A stretch of 64,000 nt of DNA, taken from contig NZ_JAKKOQ010000001.1 of assembly GCF_021738965.1 (NCBI RefSeq), positions 124,001 through 188,000 of the forward strand, read 5' to 3'. Within the stretch, counting starts at the first letter, position 1; each line of letters opens with the position of its first letter. The stretch comes from Gordonia zhenghanii (GTDB lineage Bacteria; Actinomycetota; Actinomycetes; Mycobacteriales; Mycobacteriaceae). The position numbers and the translations under genes are program-made. Of the stretch, positions 31,849 through 40,998 are shown in pieces. The notes beneath the pieces were generated by a model. The model was given only the letters and a program-made list of their open reading frames with translations, did no database searches and was not told the origin of the DNA.

Positions 31849-31892
31849 TGTGATGATTTCCTCTCGGTCCAAGTTGAGTGGGTGGCCGGCGT

Positions 31893-32783
31893 TCAGCCGA
31901 CCGCCACCGGGGTGACGGGGCTGGCCGTACCGCCAGAGATGTTGAGCGCACCGATCGTGAGCAGGAATTCGTGGCATCCGTCTGCCGCGAGCTCCTTGAG
32001 ATCCAGGTTCTCGACGAGGTGGATTCCGTTGTCGACCAGCAGCACGATGTGCCCGCCGAGGTAGATATCCCGATCGAACGGGATCGCCTCGACGGCCGAG
32101 TTGTCTGATCCGACGAGCGCGACATCGCATTCGGCCAAGTACGTGGCCGCCTCGACACCGATGCCTGGCTGCGGCAGGAGCTCCCCCTGCGTTCGCATGA
32201 ACTCTTCGAGCCAGCCGGTTCGGATCAGCACAAGGTCGCCCGCAGCCAGCGCGACTCCCTGTTTGTCGAGCGCCTGCTTCAGATCGCCACGGGTGACCAC
32301 ATAGCCGGCGGCGAGCGCGTCGACACCCTTGGACGCCGCGACGTCGATCAGCACGCCACGACCGACGATCGGGTCGACGTTCTCGATACCGCACTTGTCT
32401 GCGCCCGAGTACGGACGTACGCCATCGTGCGGATAGCCGTTGTAGATTTTGCTCTCGGAGTACACGTGGCACAGCGCATCCATGTGAGTGGAGGTGTGCG
32501 ACGGCATGATCAGCTGATCCTCGTGCGCGCCGACGCCGGGGGCGCCGCCGTTCGCCTGCGCCATGGCCTCGTCGTCGTGGTTGATCATCGTCAACCGCTG
32601 CGGCGTGCCGCGGTACTCCATGTTCGGCACACCCGATCGCTGGATCGGGATGCCCAGGCTGTATCGCTTGCCGGTCCGCGGGATACGCAGAGCCGCGAGC
32701 ACACTCTCGGGTGTCAATAGGTTGAGCGCGCCCTTCTCGTCCGCCGCGCCCCAGCGCCCCCAGTTTGACCTACGTGTACTCAC
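31893..32783 (-). CDS. Cyclase-family metal-dependent hydrolase
   Basis: 296 residues from GTG 32783, chosen because GAAGGAG lies five bases upstream and the protein then begins as family members do (STRRSNWGRWGAADEKGALNLLTP). The metal-binding motif HTSTHMDALCH matches the HxGTHxDxPxH pattern of PF04199 (kynurenine formamidase-like). The family hydrolyses cyclic amides and lactones or opens ring products. First gene of the operon transcribed from P2: cyclase, VOC, BVMO, EthD-like, epimerase, hydrolase, MFS. Confidence 0.88.
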   Translation of the reverse strand: MSTRRSNWGRWGAADEKGALNLLTPESVLAALRIPRTGKRYSLGIPIQRSGVPNMEYRGTPQRLTMINHDDEAMAQANGGAPGVGAHEDQLIMPSHTSTHMDALCHVYSESKIYNGYPHDGVRPYSGADKCGIENVDPIVGRGVLIDVAASKGVDALAAGYVVTRGDLKQALDKQGVALAAGDLVLIRTGWLEEFMRTQGELLPQPGIGVEAATYLAECDVALVGSDNSAVEAIPFDRDIYLGGHIVLLVDNGIHLVENLDLKELAADGCHEFLLTIGALNISGGTASPVTPVAVG

Positions 32784-32881
32784 ATCGGCTCCTTCGTCCG
32801 TCAATCGTGTCAATTTGCCCTGGCAATCATGCCCGAGGGAAGTAGGCGCAGTCACTACGACCATCTGTCGTGATAGGAATC

Positions 32882-32910
32882 ACTGTAGCCAGTGGCTACC
32901 GAGTCGTCAA
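32882..32910 (-). promoter_or_regulatory. Promoter and operator P2 of the cyclase-BVMO operon
   Basis: Read on the minus strand: TTGACG (32910-32905), 17-base spacer, TACAGT (32887-32882). The palindrome TGTAGCCA-g-TGGCTACC occupies 32884-32900 (15 of 16 arm bases fit perfect symmetry) and covers the spacer and minus-10. A regulator bound there should block RNA polymerase. The leader to the GTG at 32783 is about 90 bases. Confidence 0.85.
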
Positions 32911-33076
32911 CATGTTCGCGGTGTTTTGTACATAATCACTGGTCATCGGGCGATCCTCACTACGCTCACGCGTACATCTGACGGCGAGCGCGGCGAGAGC
33001 CCGTCAATGGCGTCGGGAGCCATCACGAGCCACCCCGGCGGCCGTACAGCGCGCGGCTCCTGGCAGCCCGACATCG

Positions 33077-34600
33077 TCAGATAGACGTGACGACCACAGG
33101 CTCCGCGGGCGTCCGCAGGTCGATTCGATCGACCTCGCCCACCCGGTTGGTCGGAACTGCCACTTGAACGATGTTGCGGGGCACCAGGATCGTGGCGACA
33201 AGCGCGATGATCGCGACGACGGCGCAGGAGATCCACGCAAGGGCCATTCCCGTGGACGTATACAGCGGGACTCCGTCTACGACGTCAGCGACATTCGAGT
33301 TCAGCACGGTGAACACGGCGACGGGCAGAATCGCGCTGATCGTGGATTGGCACGTTGCCACGATGCTCGCCGTTGACGCCTGAAGCTCCGGCGGCACCGA
33401 TTGGAACTGGAGGTTGGGGATCGAACTGTAGGTCAGACCGGTTCCAGCGCCGGTGATCACCGCCGCCACCATCACGACCCACTTGGTGTCCATCCCCGTG
33501 ACGACGACGACGGCTCCGACAGCCAACAGAGCGGTACCTGCCGCGCACAGGATGCGGGGCGGGAGGCCGCGGCCCATCATGACACCGACGAGAATGCCAC
33601 CGAGGACCTGCGCGACACCGAGTGGAGACTGAATGAGCGCGAATCCCTCGGCGTCGATGCTGAACCCGTACCCGAGCCCCAGGGATGCCGACGTCATGCA
33701 CATCATCGGAAGGATCGTGGCGCTGATCGTTGTAGAGCCGTACCCCATGCCGGCGGCGATCGCGGTCAAGCCGATCGACCGACGAGTCAGCAGCCGGAGA
33801 TCGATCAGCGGCTCAAGGATGACTGTCGCCGAGTAGATCCAGAGGCCGAGGAGAACTGCGCCGACGAGAAACAATCCCAACGTCTTCCCCGACGCCCATC
33901 CCCAACTCACTCCGAAACTGACCGCTATCAGAATCGCGCCGATGCCACCGCCCAATAGTGCGCCGCCGACGAGATCGATCTTGGAACGCAGACGGTAGGT
34001 CGATTCATCCGTGGACAGTTTGATGGAGATGCCCGTTATCACCAGGATGATCGTGAAGAACCAGAAGAGCGACCGCCAGCCGAAAGCATCGAGGAGCCAG
34101 CCAGTCAGGAACGGTGTCGCGATGAGGACGATTCCCATTCCACTGGTGATAAGGGCGACTGACATAGCGACGATCTTCGGTGGATAGACGTCGCGAACGA
34201 GCGAATAGCTCAGGAACAGGCAGGAGACGAGCAGGCTCGACATTGCTCGGCCGGTGAGGAGCAGCGCGAAGTTCGGTGCCACTGCCGATACCAGCGAGCC
34301 GGCTGCGGCGATGAAAACACAGAAGAGCAGGACGCGACGTTTGCCGACCATGTCGGCAATCTTCCCCAAGGTAGGACTGATCACCGCAGCGACCAGCAGG
34401 AATGAGGCCTGAATCCAACCGCCTTGATCGGTATGGAAGTACGCCATAATGGCCGGCAGCCCGGTGGAGATCATGCTGGAATTCATGGTGAGTGCTTCGA
34501 GCAGCACAACCAGCGATACCAGCGACAGGAGTATTCGAGGCGACCAACCCTTTTCAGGGGCTGGAGGACCCGAAACGTGAACTGAGCCAGTCTGTGCCAT
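33077..34600 (-). CDS. MFS transporter, 14-helix drug:H+ antiporter type
   Basis: 507 residues from ATG 34600, with AAAGGAAC seven bases upstream. About 14 hydrophobic segments; LTMNSSMISTGLPAIMAYFHTDQGGWIQASFLLVAAVISPTLGKIADMVGKRR corresponds to motifs D1 and A of the DHA2 (EmrB/QacA) group. It could export a toxic substrate or intermediate. It follows the alcohol dehydrogenase by 214 bases, in the transcript from promoter P3. Confidence 0.9.
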   Translation of the reverse strand: MAQTGSVHVSGPPAPEKGWSPRILLSLVSLVVLLEALTMNSSMISTGLPAIMAYFHTDQGGWIQASFLLVAAVISPTLGKIADMVGKRRVLLFCVFIAAAGSLVSAVAPNFALLLTGRAMSSLLVSCLFLSYSLVRDVYPPKIVAMSVALITSGMGIVLIATPFLTGWLLDAFGWRSLFWFFTIILVITGISIKLSTDESTYRLRSKIDLVGGALLGGGIGAILIAVSFGVSWGWASGKTLGLFLVGAVLLGLWIYSATVILEPLIDLRLLTRRSIGLTAIAAGMGYGSTTISATILPMMCMTSASLGLGYGFSIDAEGFALIQSPLGVAQVLGGILVGVMMGRGLPPRILCAAGTALLAVGAVVVVTGMDTKWVVMVAAVITGAGTGLTYSSIPNLQFQSVPPELQASTASIVATCQSTISAILPVAVFTVLNSNVADVVDGVPLYTSTGMALAWISCAVVAIIALVATILVPRNIVQVAVPTNRVGEVDRIDLRTPAEPVVVTSI

Positions 34601-34814
34601 CGATGTTCCTTTGTTTGTCCGTGAAGGGCCTGAAGGAGTCGCGCGGTTCTGGGAACCCACGAGGAAGGTGCGCGGTCGCCGCGTCTTTTCGGTACGACTC
34701 GACGCGGCCGATCGTTCGAGGATTCGAATGACCGTGGCCGCTGATCGAGAGCTGTATGTGGGATCGGCGAACGGGGGCGGTTGTCTCGTTCACCGTGGTG
34801 AACGCCGGTCGAGT

Positions 34815-35867
34815 TCAGGGACGAGAGAAGTCGATGACCGCTCGGCCGTGCAGTGAGCCGTCCCGGAGCTTTCCGTAGGCTGTCTCGATATCGTCGGGCG
34901 AGAAGACCTCGACAGGACTCTGAATCATTCCACGCCTAGCCAAGGCCATCACCGCTTCCAGATTGCGCACGGTGGAACCCTGATAGGTGAAGACCTCGCC
35001 ATCGCGGGGCAGCATGTGGAACCATTCACCGGGCGCTGCGAGGCGACCGCCGCCTGCGCCGACGAGCCCGTATTTGCCGCCGGGCCGCACGGCCGCGATC
35101 CCGGTGGCAATCGTCTGATCGATCCCAACGAAGTCCAGGAGCGCGTCGGCCCCGCGGCCGTCCGTCAGCTCGCGTATCTGGTCCAGCGTCGAGTCATTGA
35201 CTCCCTCGAACGTCTCGTGCGCGCCGAGTTCGCGCGCCACTGCCAGCTTGTCGGGCGACATATCGATCGAGACCACGAAGGCGGGACTCACGGCTCGGAG
35301 GAACTGAAGCGCGAACGATCCCAGCCCGCCCGCACCGAACACCACGACTGTCGACTCCGGCGTCAACGACCCCCGGATGCGATCGACGCCGTGGTACGCG
35401 GTGGAGCCCGCATCGCTGAGCGGAGCCGCGCGGATCGGATCGAGCCCGTCGAGCGGCACGATGTCTCGCGGATTCTTCACGAGCACGAAGTCGGCGAGGC
35501 CACCGTCATCACCGTAACCGCGACCGGCACCCGCGTTGCTGCAGTTATTCTCAGCGCCATGCAGGCAGTACCAGCACTTTCCACAACTGCTCGCGGGCAA
35601 GACCACGACCGGCTCGCCCACGCTGGGGTGCTCGACTCCCTCCCCCAATGCCGAGACTTCGCCGGCGATCTCGTGGCCGAGAGTGAACGGGAACGTCCAA
35701 CCCGCCGGCTCGACTGCGGCCGCAGGCATCTCCTGCATGTCGAGGTCGGAACGACACAGACCGACTGCGGACACCCGGACGACTACCTCCCCGGGGCCCG
35801 GCGTCGGCTCGGCAACCTCCGCCCATGTGGCCGCGGCGAGGGGTGCCATGATCCGGAAAGCGCGCAT
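34815..35867 (-). CDS. Zinc-dependent alcohol dehydrogenase (MDR family)
   Basis: 350 residues. Catalytic zinc site in GLCRSDLDM and GHEIAGEVSALGEGV, structural zinc cysteines in SCGKCWYCLHGAENNC, Rossmann motif VFGAGGLGSFALQ. It oxidises alcohols to ketones with NAD(P). The start ATG at 35867 follows GAGAAGTGAAGA. It is expressed from P3, which has the perfect operator, and probably makes the ketone substrate of a Baeyer-Villiger enzyme. Confidence 0.9.
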   Translation of the reverse strand: MRAFRIMAPLAAATWAEVAEPTPGPGEVVVRVSAVGLCRSDLDMQEMPAAAVEPAGWTFPFTLGHEIAGEVSALGEGVEHPSVGEPVVVLPASSCGKCWYCLHGAENNCSNAGAGRGYGDDGGLADFVLVKNPRDIVPLDGLDPIRAAPLSDAGSTAYHGVDRIRGSLTPESTVVVFGAGGLGSFALQFLRAVSPAFVVSIDMSPDKLAVARELGAHETFEGVNDSTLDQIRELTDGRGADALLDFVGIDQTIATGIAAVRPGGKYGLVGAGGGRLAAPGEWFHMLPRDGEVFTYQGSTVRNLEAVMALARRGMIQSPVEVFSPDDIETAYGKLRDGSLHGRAVIDFSRP

Positions 35868-36043
35868 TCTTCACTTCTCTCAATCGGGGGGTCATTAATT
35901 CGTACCGGTCGCAGATCAGTGAAAACTGATGCGCACCAATCACTTCGGCAGCAATTCGCAGGCATCACGGGCGGCCGCCACGCGAAGTTCCGATCGCCAC
36001 TTGAGTGATCTAGACCATATTCACTCCATATAGTGACTCCACA

Positions 36044-36073
36044 CACTGTAGCCAGTGGCTACAGTGGCGTCAA
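36044..36073 (-). promoter_or_regulatory. Promoter and operator P3 of the alcohol dehydrogenase-MFS transcript
   Basis: A 23-base perfect odd-length palindrome spans 36044-36066, with core TGTAGCCAGTGGCTACA at 36047-36063. On the minus strand TTGACG (36073-36068), 17-base spacer and TACAGT (36050-36045) frame it. It overlaps the 3' end of the LLM oxidoreductase gene. It is the most symmetric of the sites. Downstream, TCACT and AGTGA flank CCATAT at 36021-36036, possibly a second element. Confidence 0.88.
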
Positions 36074-37048
36074 TGATTTTTGTGGATTCATCGCATCCGA
36101 TCCTCGCGACGCTGGCGTGGCCAGGAGACATCGGGACCGATGCCGGGCGATGAGGGCCTCGTATCCGTCGACAAAGTCTTCGGCGGCAGCGACCGACCTC
36201 GCGTCTGCGTGCACACACAGCCAGGTGGCGCCCGCGGCCCGCAGATGATCGACCTCGACGTGCCAACGCGCGATCGACTCATCGTCGGCGACGTCGACAG
36301 GAGGCGCCTCGACCTGGATATCGATCTCAGACAAGCTTCGGTCGACCTTCGTCAACTCGGCCGCGAGCGCATCGACTGTCGCGGCGAATGCCGCCACGCC
36401 GTCGATCGCCTGGGTTCTGATCGAGGCGGAGACACCGGCGTCAGCGATGACCGGGCACCACCCGCTGCCGAACGTGGCCACGCGGCGGCGGGCAGCTCTA
36501 CTGTTGCCCCCGATCCACAGCGGAGGATGCGGGGTCTGCACCGGACTCTGCAAGCGCATCTCGCCGATCGCCGCGAAATCAGTGCCGACTACGGGAGTCG
36601 ACGGGTCACGCCAGATGCTCGACAAGGCACCGAGCGCCTCGTCGAACAGTTCCGGACGCCGGACGAACTCGACGCCGAGAGCGGCGAACTCTGAGCGGAG
36701 GTAACCGGCGCCGACCCCGGCGATGAGTCTGCCGCCCGACAGAGTGTCGAGAGTGGTGAGTTCCTTCGCGGCCAGATACGGATTTCGGACCGGGAGGACG
36801 AGAAGGTTCGTCATGAGCTTCAATGACGTCGTCGCGGCGGCGGCGAACGCCAGTGCTACGACCGGCTCGAAGGTGTCGTGGCCACCGTTGCGGAACCACT
36901 TCGCCGACGGAGCGGGGTGATCTGCGAGGCAGACTGCCTCAAACCCGCGCATCTCGGCGCGGCGGCTGATCTGCGCGAGCGCCGACCCGGTGAGCATGCT
37001 CGGATGCGCATCGGGCACGTCACTCGGATACTCCAGGGTGAATTTCAT
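36059..37048 (-). CDS. LLM-class flavin (F420)-dependent oxidoreductase
   Basis: 329 residues. FEAVCLADHPAPSAKW, LKLMTNLLVLPVRNPYLAAKELTTLDTLSGGRLIAGVGAGYLRSEF and PLWIGGNSRAARRRVA are typical of F420-dependent LLM enzymes of Mycobacteriales. The reaction may be a dehydrogenation or an enone reduction. It is the last gene of the long transcript from promoter P4; its 3' end contains promoter P3 of the next operon. Confidence 0.87.
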   Translation of the reverse strand: MKFTLEYPSDVPDAHPSMLTGSALAQISRRAEMRGFEAVCLADHPAPSAKWFRNGGHDTFEPVVALAFAAAATTSLKLMTNLLVLPVRNPYLAAKELTTLDTLSGGRLIAGVGAGYLRSEFAALGVEFVRRPELFDEALGALSSIWRDPSTPVVGTDFAAIGEMRLQSPVQTPHPPLWIGGNSRAARRRVATFGSGWCPVIADAGVSASIRTQAIDGVAAFAATVDALAAELTKVDRSLSEIDIQVEAPPVDVADDESIARWHVEVDHLRAAGATWLCVHADARSVAAAEDFVDGYEALIARHRSRCLLATPASRGSDAMNPQKSLTPL

Positions 37049-37087
37049 GCTGCACTTCCTATCTTCGCGGCGTCGGACCAGTCGTCT

Positions 37088-37843
37088 TTACTTCGTGCCC
37101 TTGATGGCCTGCCGTCCGGCCGTTGCGCCGCCGTCGACCACCAGGTCGTGACCGGTGACGTAATCGGCCTCATCGGAGGCGAGATACAGGATTCCCGTCG
37201 CCATCTGCGCCGGATCCGCCGCGTAACCGATCGGCTGGATGCCGTCCAGCACCTTGATGAACTCGGGGTCCGACGGGGCCATCCCCGACAGCATGGTGCC
37301 GGGCGACAGCGTGTTGACACGAACGCCCTTCGAGGCGAGTTCGATCGCACATGCCTTGGACATCCCGATCACAGCTGCCTTGGAGCCGCTGTAGAACGCC
37401 ATGCCCTCGGTCGGCAGGGACCCGCCGTTCGAGGCGGTGTTCACGATGGCGCCTGCCCCCTGGGCAGCCATCACTCGTCCCGCTGCCCTGGTGCCGTAGA
37501 AGGCTCCGAGAATGTTCACACCGACCATGCGGTCGACTTCTTCGTTCGGTGCGTCGATCAGTGGACTGCCGCCGAACACCCCCGCATTGTTGACCATCAC
37601 GTCAAGCCGGCCGTAGCGCTCGACAACCCCACTGACCAGGCTGTCTACTGCGGCCGAGTCCGCAACGTCAGTCTGGACGAACTCTGCGCCGGCCGCAGCG
37701 GCGACGGAGGCGCCCGGGTCCGCGTTGACGTCCGCAGCGACGACGGCGGCACCCTCCACGAGCATCAATTCCATCGTTGCCTTGCCAAGTCCCGACGCTG
37801 CGCCGGTGACGATGACTATCTTGTCCTGCATTCGATTGCCCAT
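37088..37843 (-). CDS. Short-chain dehydrogenase/reductase
   Basis: 251 residues from ATG 37843 (AAGGAGG ten bases upstream). TGAASGLG cofactor motif, VNNAGVFG, catalytic Ser in NTASNGGS and YSGSK (Tyr and Lys); C-terminus DLVVDGGAT. It interconverts a secondary alcohol and a ketone using NAD(P). Between the reductase component and the LLM oxidoreductase in the P4 operon. Confidence 0.92.
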   Translation of the reverse strand: MGNRMQDKIVIVTGAASGLGKATMELMLVEGAAVVAADVNADPGASVAAAAGAEFVQTDVADSAAVDSLVSGVVERYGRLDVMVNNAGVFGGSPLIDAPNEEVDRMVGVNILGAFYGTRAAGRVMAAQGAGAIVNTASNGGSLPTEGMAFYSGSKAAVIGMSKACAIELASKGVRVNTLSPGTMLSGMAPSDPEFIKVLDGIQPIGYAADPAQMATGILYLASDEADYVTGHDLVVDGGATAGRQAIKGTK

Positions 37844-37903
37844 GTATGACAAGCCTCCTTCAGCGCGTGCGACGATCGCACGAGCCCACACTGAGTCCTG
37901 TGG

Positions 37904-38971
37904 TCAGAACTCAATCTCAATCGGACCTTCGGACGGCCGAGACTGACACCCCAGCACGTACCCTTCGGCAGCGTCTTCAGGCTCGAGGACGTCGCCGGCG
38001 TCAGTGGTGACCGCCCCCTTGGTCACGCGGCACACACATGACCCGCATTCGCCGGACCGGCATGAGTACGGGACCGCGACGTCGCGCGCCAGCAGTGCAT
38101 CGACCAGCGTGAGGTCAGTCGACCACTCGAAGTTGTGGGTGAGGCCGTAGAGAAGCACGGACGTCTCGACTCCAGATGAGCCTCCCGGCTCGAGCATGTT
38201 CACCGGAACAGGCGTCGGTGTGAACGGATCCCCGGTGATGGACGAGAAGACCTCCCGGTGAAACCGCTCGCGCGGCACCCGTGCCGCCTCCACCGCAGCC
38301 GCGACGGCATCCATGAAGGGGCCAGGCCCGCACACGAACACTTCGCGCGAAGTATCCGCATCGATCACTTCGATGAGATGCGAAGTCGTCGGAAATCCAC
38401 TGACGCCGTCAAACCAGTGGATCACGGTGAGTCGGCCTCGGTGCGCGTCCCGCAGACCGTTGAGCTCACGAGCGAAGATGACCGAATCCGCGTCACGGTT
38501 CGCATAGAAGAGAGTGACCGCCCCTGCCCCGTTCGCGAGGATCGCCTTCAGGATCGACATGACCGGGGTGATCCCACTGCCCGCCGCGAAGAGCAGCACG
38601 TCGACGTCGTAGGACGTCGGCGTAAATCGGCCTGCGGGAGGCAGGACGGTCACCAACGCGCCAGTCTGGACGTTGTCGCAGAGCCAGTTGGACCCGTATC
38701 CGGACGAAATCCGCTTCACAGTGATCTTCAGGTCCGCGTCGAGGGACGGCGCGCTCGACAGCGAATACGAGCGGGCGACGTGGCCGGTCAGCTCACTCGG
38801 GATCGCGATGGTCAGGAACTGTCCGGGATCGTATGCGAACGTCGGACGGTCGACTTCTGTCGGCCGAAGGACGATCGATCTGGCATCCGGCGTCTCATCG
38901 ATCACCGCCATCACTTCGAGTAGGTGCCCCCTGCTCGAAGGCTCTCGGGCAGTGAGATCGGTCGGCTGCAC
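37904..38971 (-). CDS. Oxygenase reductase component (FAD + C-terminal 2Fe-2S), KshB-like
   Basis: 355 residues, GTG start at 38971 with AGGAA six bases upstream overlapping the previous stop codon. FAD site RSYSLSSAP; NAD site ITPVMSI and FVCGPGPFMDAV; plant-type 2Fe-2S centre with Cys304, Cys309, Cys312 and Cys342. It moves electrons from NADH to a Rieske oxygenase, as KshB does for KshA; the KshA-like partner is the first gene of this operon. The 8-base separation from the BVMO gene implies tight coupling. Confidence 0.92.
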   Translation of the reverse strand: MQPTDLTAREPSSRGHLLEVMAVIDETPDARSIVLRPTEVDRPTFAYDPGQFLTIAIPSELTGHVARSYSLSSAPSLDADLKITVKRISSGYGSNWLCDNVQTGALVTVLPPAGRFTPTSYDVDVLLFAAGSGITPVMSILKAILANGAGAVTLFYANRDADSVIFARELNGLRDAHRGRLTVIHWFDGVSGFPTTSHLIEVIDADTSREVFVCGPGPFMDAVAAAVEAARVPRERFHREVFSSITGDPFTPTPVPVNMLEPGGSSGVETSVLLYGLTHNFEWSTDLTLVDALLARDVAVPYSCRSGECGSCVCRVTKGAVTTDAGDVLEPEDAAEGYVLGCQSRPSEGPIEIEF

Positions 38972-38978
38972 GACGTTC

Positions 38979-40898
38979 CTACTCCGCGCTCGCGAACTCG
39001 AAGTCGAAATCCCCGGGATGGGGATGGACGCACATCCCGAAATACTCTTCGCCGTCCCACGGAGCGCTGACCTGTAGCCGACCCCATTTGTTGACGTAAT
39101 AGTTCTTCCGCGTCGCGCTTGTCTGCGAGAGGTAGATCAGCCGGCTCGCTTCCTTGTGCAGCTGTTCGTTGTAGTGGTCGAACGCCTCACGCCGGATCAC
39201 CGTCGAGCCGTAGCCGTTGTCGAGCATCTGCAAGATCAGTTCGGCGATGTAGCTGCACCAGGTCTCCAGCCAGATCGGCAGGCCCGCACCGCTTGCGACG
39301 GGCTGTGAATTGGGGCCGTACAGCATGAACAGGTTGGGGAAACCTGGCACGGTCATGCCGAGATGGGCTTGCGCACCCTGCACCTTCCACACGTCCTCGA
39401 GACTCACACCGTCCGCGCCGATGTATTCGGTCGGCCACAGGAATTTCTCTGTCTGGAATCCGACCGCCGCGATGATCAGATCCGTTTCCCGCCGCGCGCC
39501 GTCGGCTGTCTGCACGGCCGAGTCGGTGATTCGATCGATCGGGGTCGTAACCAGCTCGACACTGTCTCTGGTGAGCGACGCGTACCACTGATTGTCGACT
39601 ACCGGTCGCCGGGTCATCGGAGGATAGTCCGGTACCAGTTTCTCGACCAGATCCGCACGGTCGTTCACCTGATCGCGGATGTAGCCGACCAGCATCTCCC
39701 GCATCGCATCGTTGCGTTTGCTGACGTCGCCGCCGTCGGCGATCCACTGCTCGTCAGCGATGAGGAGCTCACGAAGGTCGTTCGACGCGAATCCTGCAAT
39801 GTACTTGTTCCAGTTCCAGTAGAAGGGCATTGTCTGAATCAGCCACTGAAGTTCGTCGGAGATCGCTTCGCCGTACTTCGCGCGCGGCGAGATCCACTGA
39901 GGGGTCCGCTGGTAGACCGTCACCGACGCCGCCTCGCTCGCGACCTTCGACAACAGCTGGACACCGGTCGAACCGTTACCGATGATCGCGACCTTCTTCC
40001 CGGCGTAGTCGATCGAGTCGTTCCACTCAGTGGTGTGCACGATCTGGCCGGAGAAGTCTGCGGCGCCCTCGACCGACAGTTCGCGCGGTGTCGCGAACAG
40101 TCCGCTCGCCGCCACCACGACGTTGGCGACGACTGTGGTCGGCTCCTGGTCGGCCACCGATACCGTCAGGGACCACGTCTTCACGTCGTCCGCGAACTCT
40201 GCAGCTGTGACATCGGCGTCGAAGACTATGTGCTCGAACACGCCGTGCTTTCGCGCGACATGGTCGAGGTACGCACGCACTTCGGACTGGCGCGCGAAGT
40301 ACTCGGTCCACGGATACTTCTTCTCGAATGAGTACTCGTACGACGCACTGAGCGTGTCGACGCGGACGTCGGGATAGGTGTTGATGCTCCACACTCCCCC
40401 GATCTCCGAGCGACGTTCGTAGATGGTGAACTCGATGCCGAGCCGGGCGAGTTGTACGCCCATCGCGATGCCGGAGAAGCCGGCTCCGACGATCGCGACG
40501 GAGTAGCCATCCGGCGCCGATGTCTCACCTTTCGGTTCCCGCTGAAAGGTCCAATCAGGGAACGACAGGATCTGGCGGCGCATGAACAGATCCTCGGCTT
40601 CCAGATCGCGGGCCTCGGCCATGCGGATGAGATCGCTGATCTCGTCCTGGGACGGTACGTGCGCCTCATCAGCGAGGTCACCGGCGATCAGGTAGTCGAC
40701 CGCTTTCGACCGGATCAGGTCCGCGTCGGCATCGGCGACCACCACTGTGTCAGCCACCAACCCTGCGACGCGTTGAGCTTTCACCGCGGCGACCTCGAGA
40801 TCACCGGTCGCCTGAAACAAGGCCATACGCAGGGCGTTTACATCTGCGGCGGAAACCGCGCGCTCGACGAATTCACGGTCTGGCATTTGGGGATTCAA
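38979..40898 (-). CDS. Baeyer-Villiger monooxygenase, HAPMO-like with N-terminal extension
   Basis: 639 residues. FAD site GAGFSG (138-143), fingerprint FSGQIVHTTEW (282-292), NADPH site GNGSTG (307-312). The 130-residue N-terminal helical region and the length match the 4-hydroxyacetophenone monooxygenase type. I chose TTG at 40898 because AGGAG is seven bases upstream; the ATG four codons later is too far from it. It lies in the P4 operon between the CoA ligase and reductase genes. A second, unlike BVMO lies in the P2 operon. Confidence 0.93.
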   Translation of the reverse strand: MNPQMPDREFVERAVSAADVNALRMALFQATGDLEVAAVKAQRVAGLVADTVVVADADADLIRSKAVDYLIAGDLADEAHVPSQDEISDLIRMAEARDLEAEDLFMRRQILSFPDWTFQREPKGETSAPDGYSVAIVGAGFSGIAMGVQLARLGIEFTIYERRSEIGGVWSINTYPDVRVDTLSASYEYSFEKKYPWTEYFARQSEVRAYLDHVARKHGVFEHIVFDADVTAAEFADDVKTWSLTVSVADQEPTTVVANVVVAASGLFATPRELSVEGAADFSGQIVHTTEWNDSIDYAGKKVAIIGNGSTGVQLLSKVASEAASVTVYQRTPQWISPRAKYGEAISDELQWLIQTMPFYWNWNKYIAGFASNDLRELLIADEQWIADGGDVSKRNDAMREMLVGYIRDQVNDRADLVEKLVPDYPPMTRRPVVDNQWYASLTRDSVELVTTPIDRITDSAVQTADGARRETDLIIAAVGFQTEKFLWPTEYIGADGVSLEDVWKVQGAQAHLGMTVPGFPNLFMLYGPNSQPVASGAGLPIWLETWCSYIAELILQMLDNGYGSTVIRREAFDHYNEQLHKEASRLIYLSQTSATRKNYYVNKWGRLQVSAPWDGEEYFGMCVHPHPGDFDFEFASAE

Positions 40899-40998
40899 TT
40901 TCTCACTCCTGTACGTGCTCCAGTCGGGAACGCCGAAGCGCCCAGCTGAGTGTCGGGAAGGATCGTCTGCGCGGTCGGCACTTGCGGGCGGACTGACG

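Noticed and set aside
31849..32472. Extension of the VOC protein upstream
   Set aside because: The open frame runs inside the cyclase gene in another frame and reads as low-complexity arginine-rich sequence.
38160..38195. GTCTCGACTCC in the reductase gene as a copy of the dispersed repeat
   Set aside because: Only 11 bases match and the flanks differ; chance is enough.
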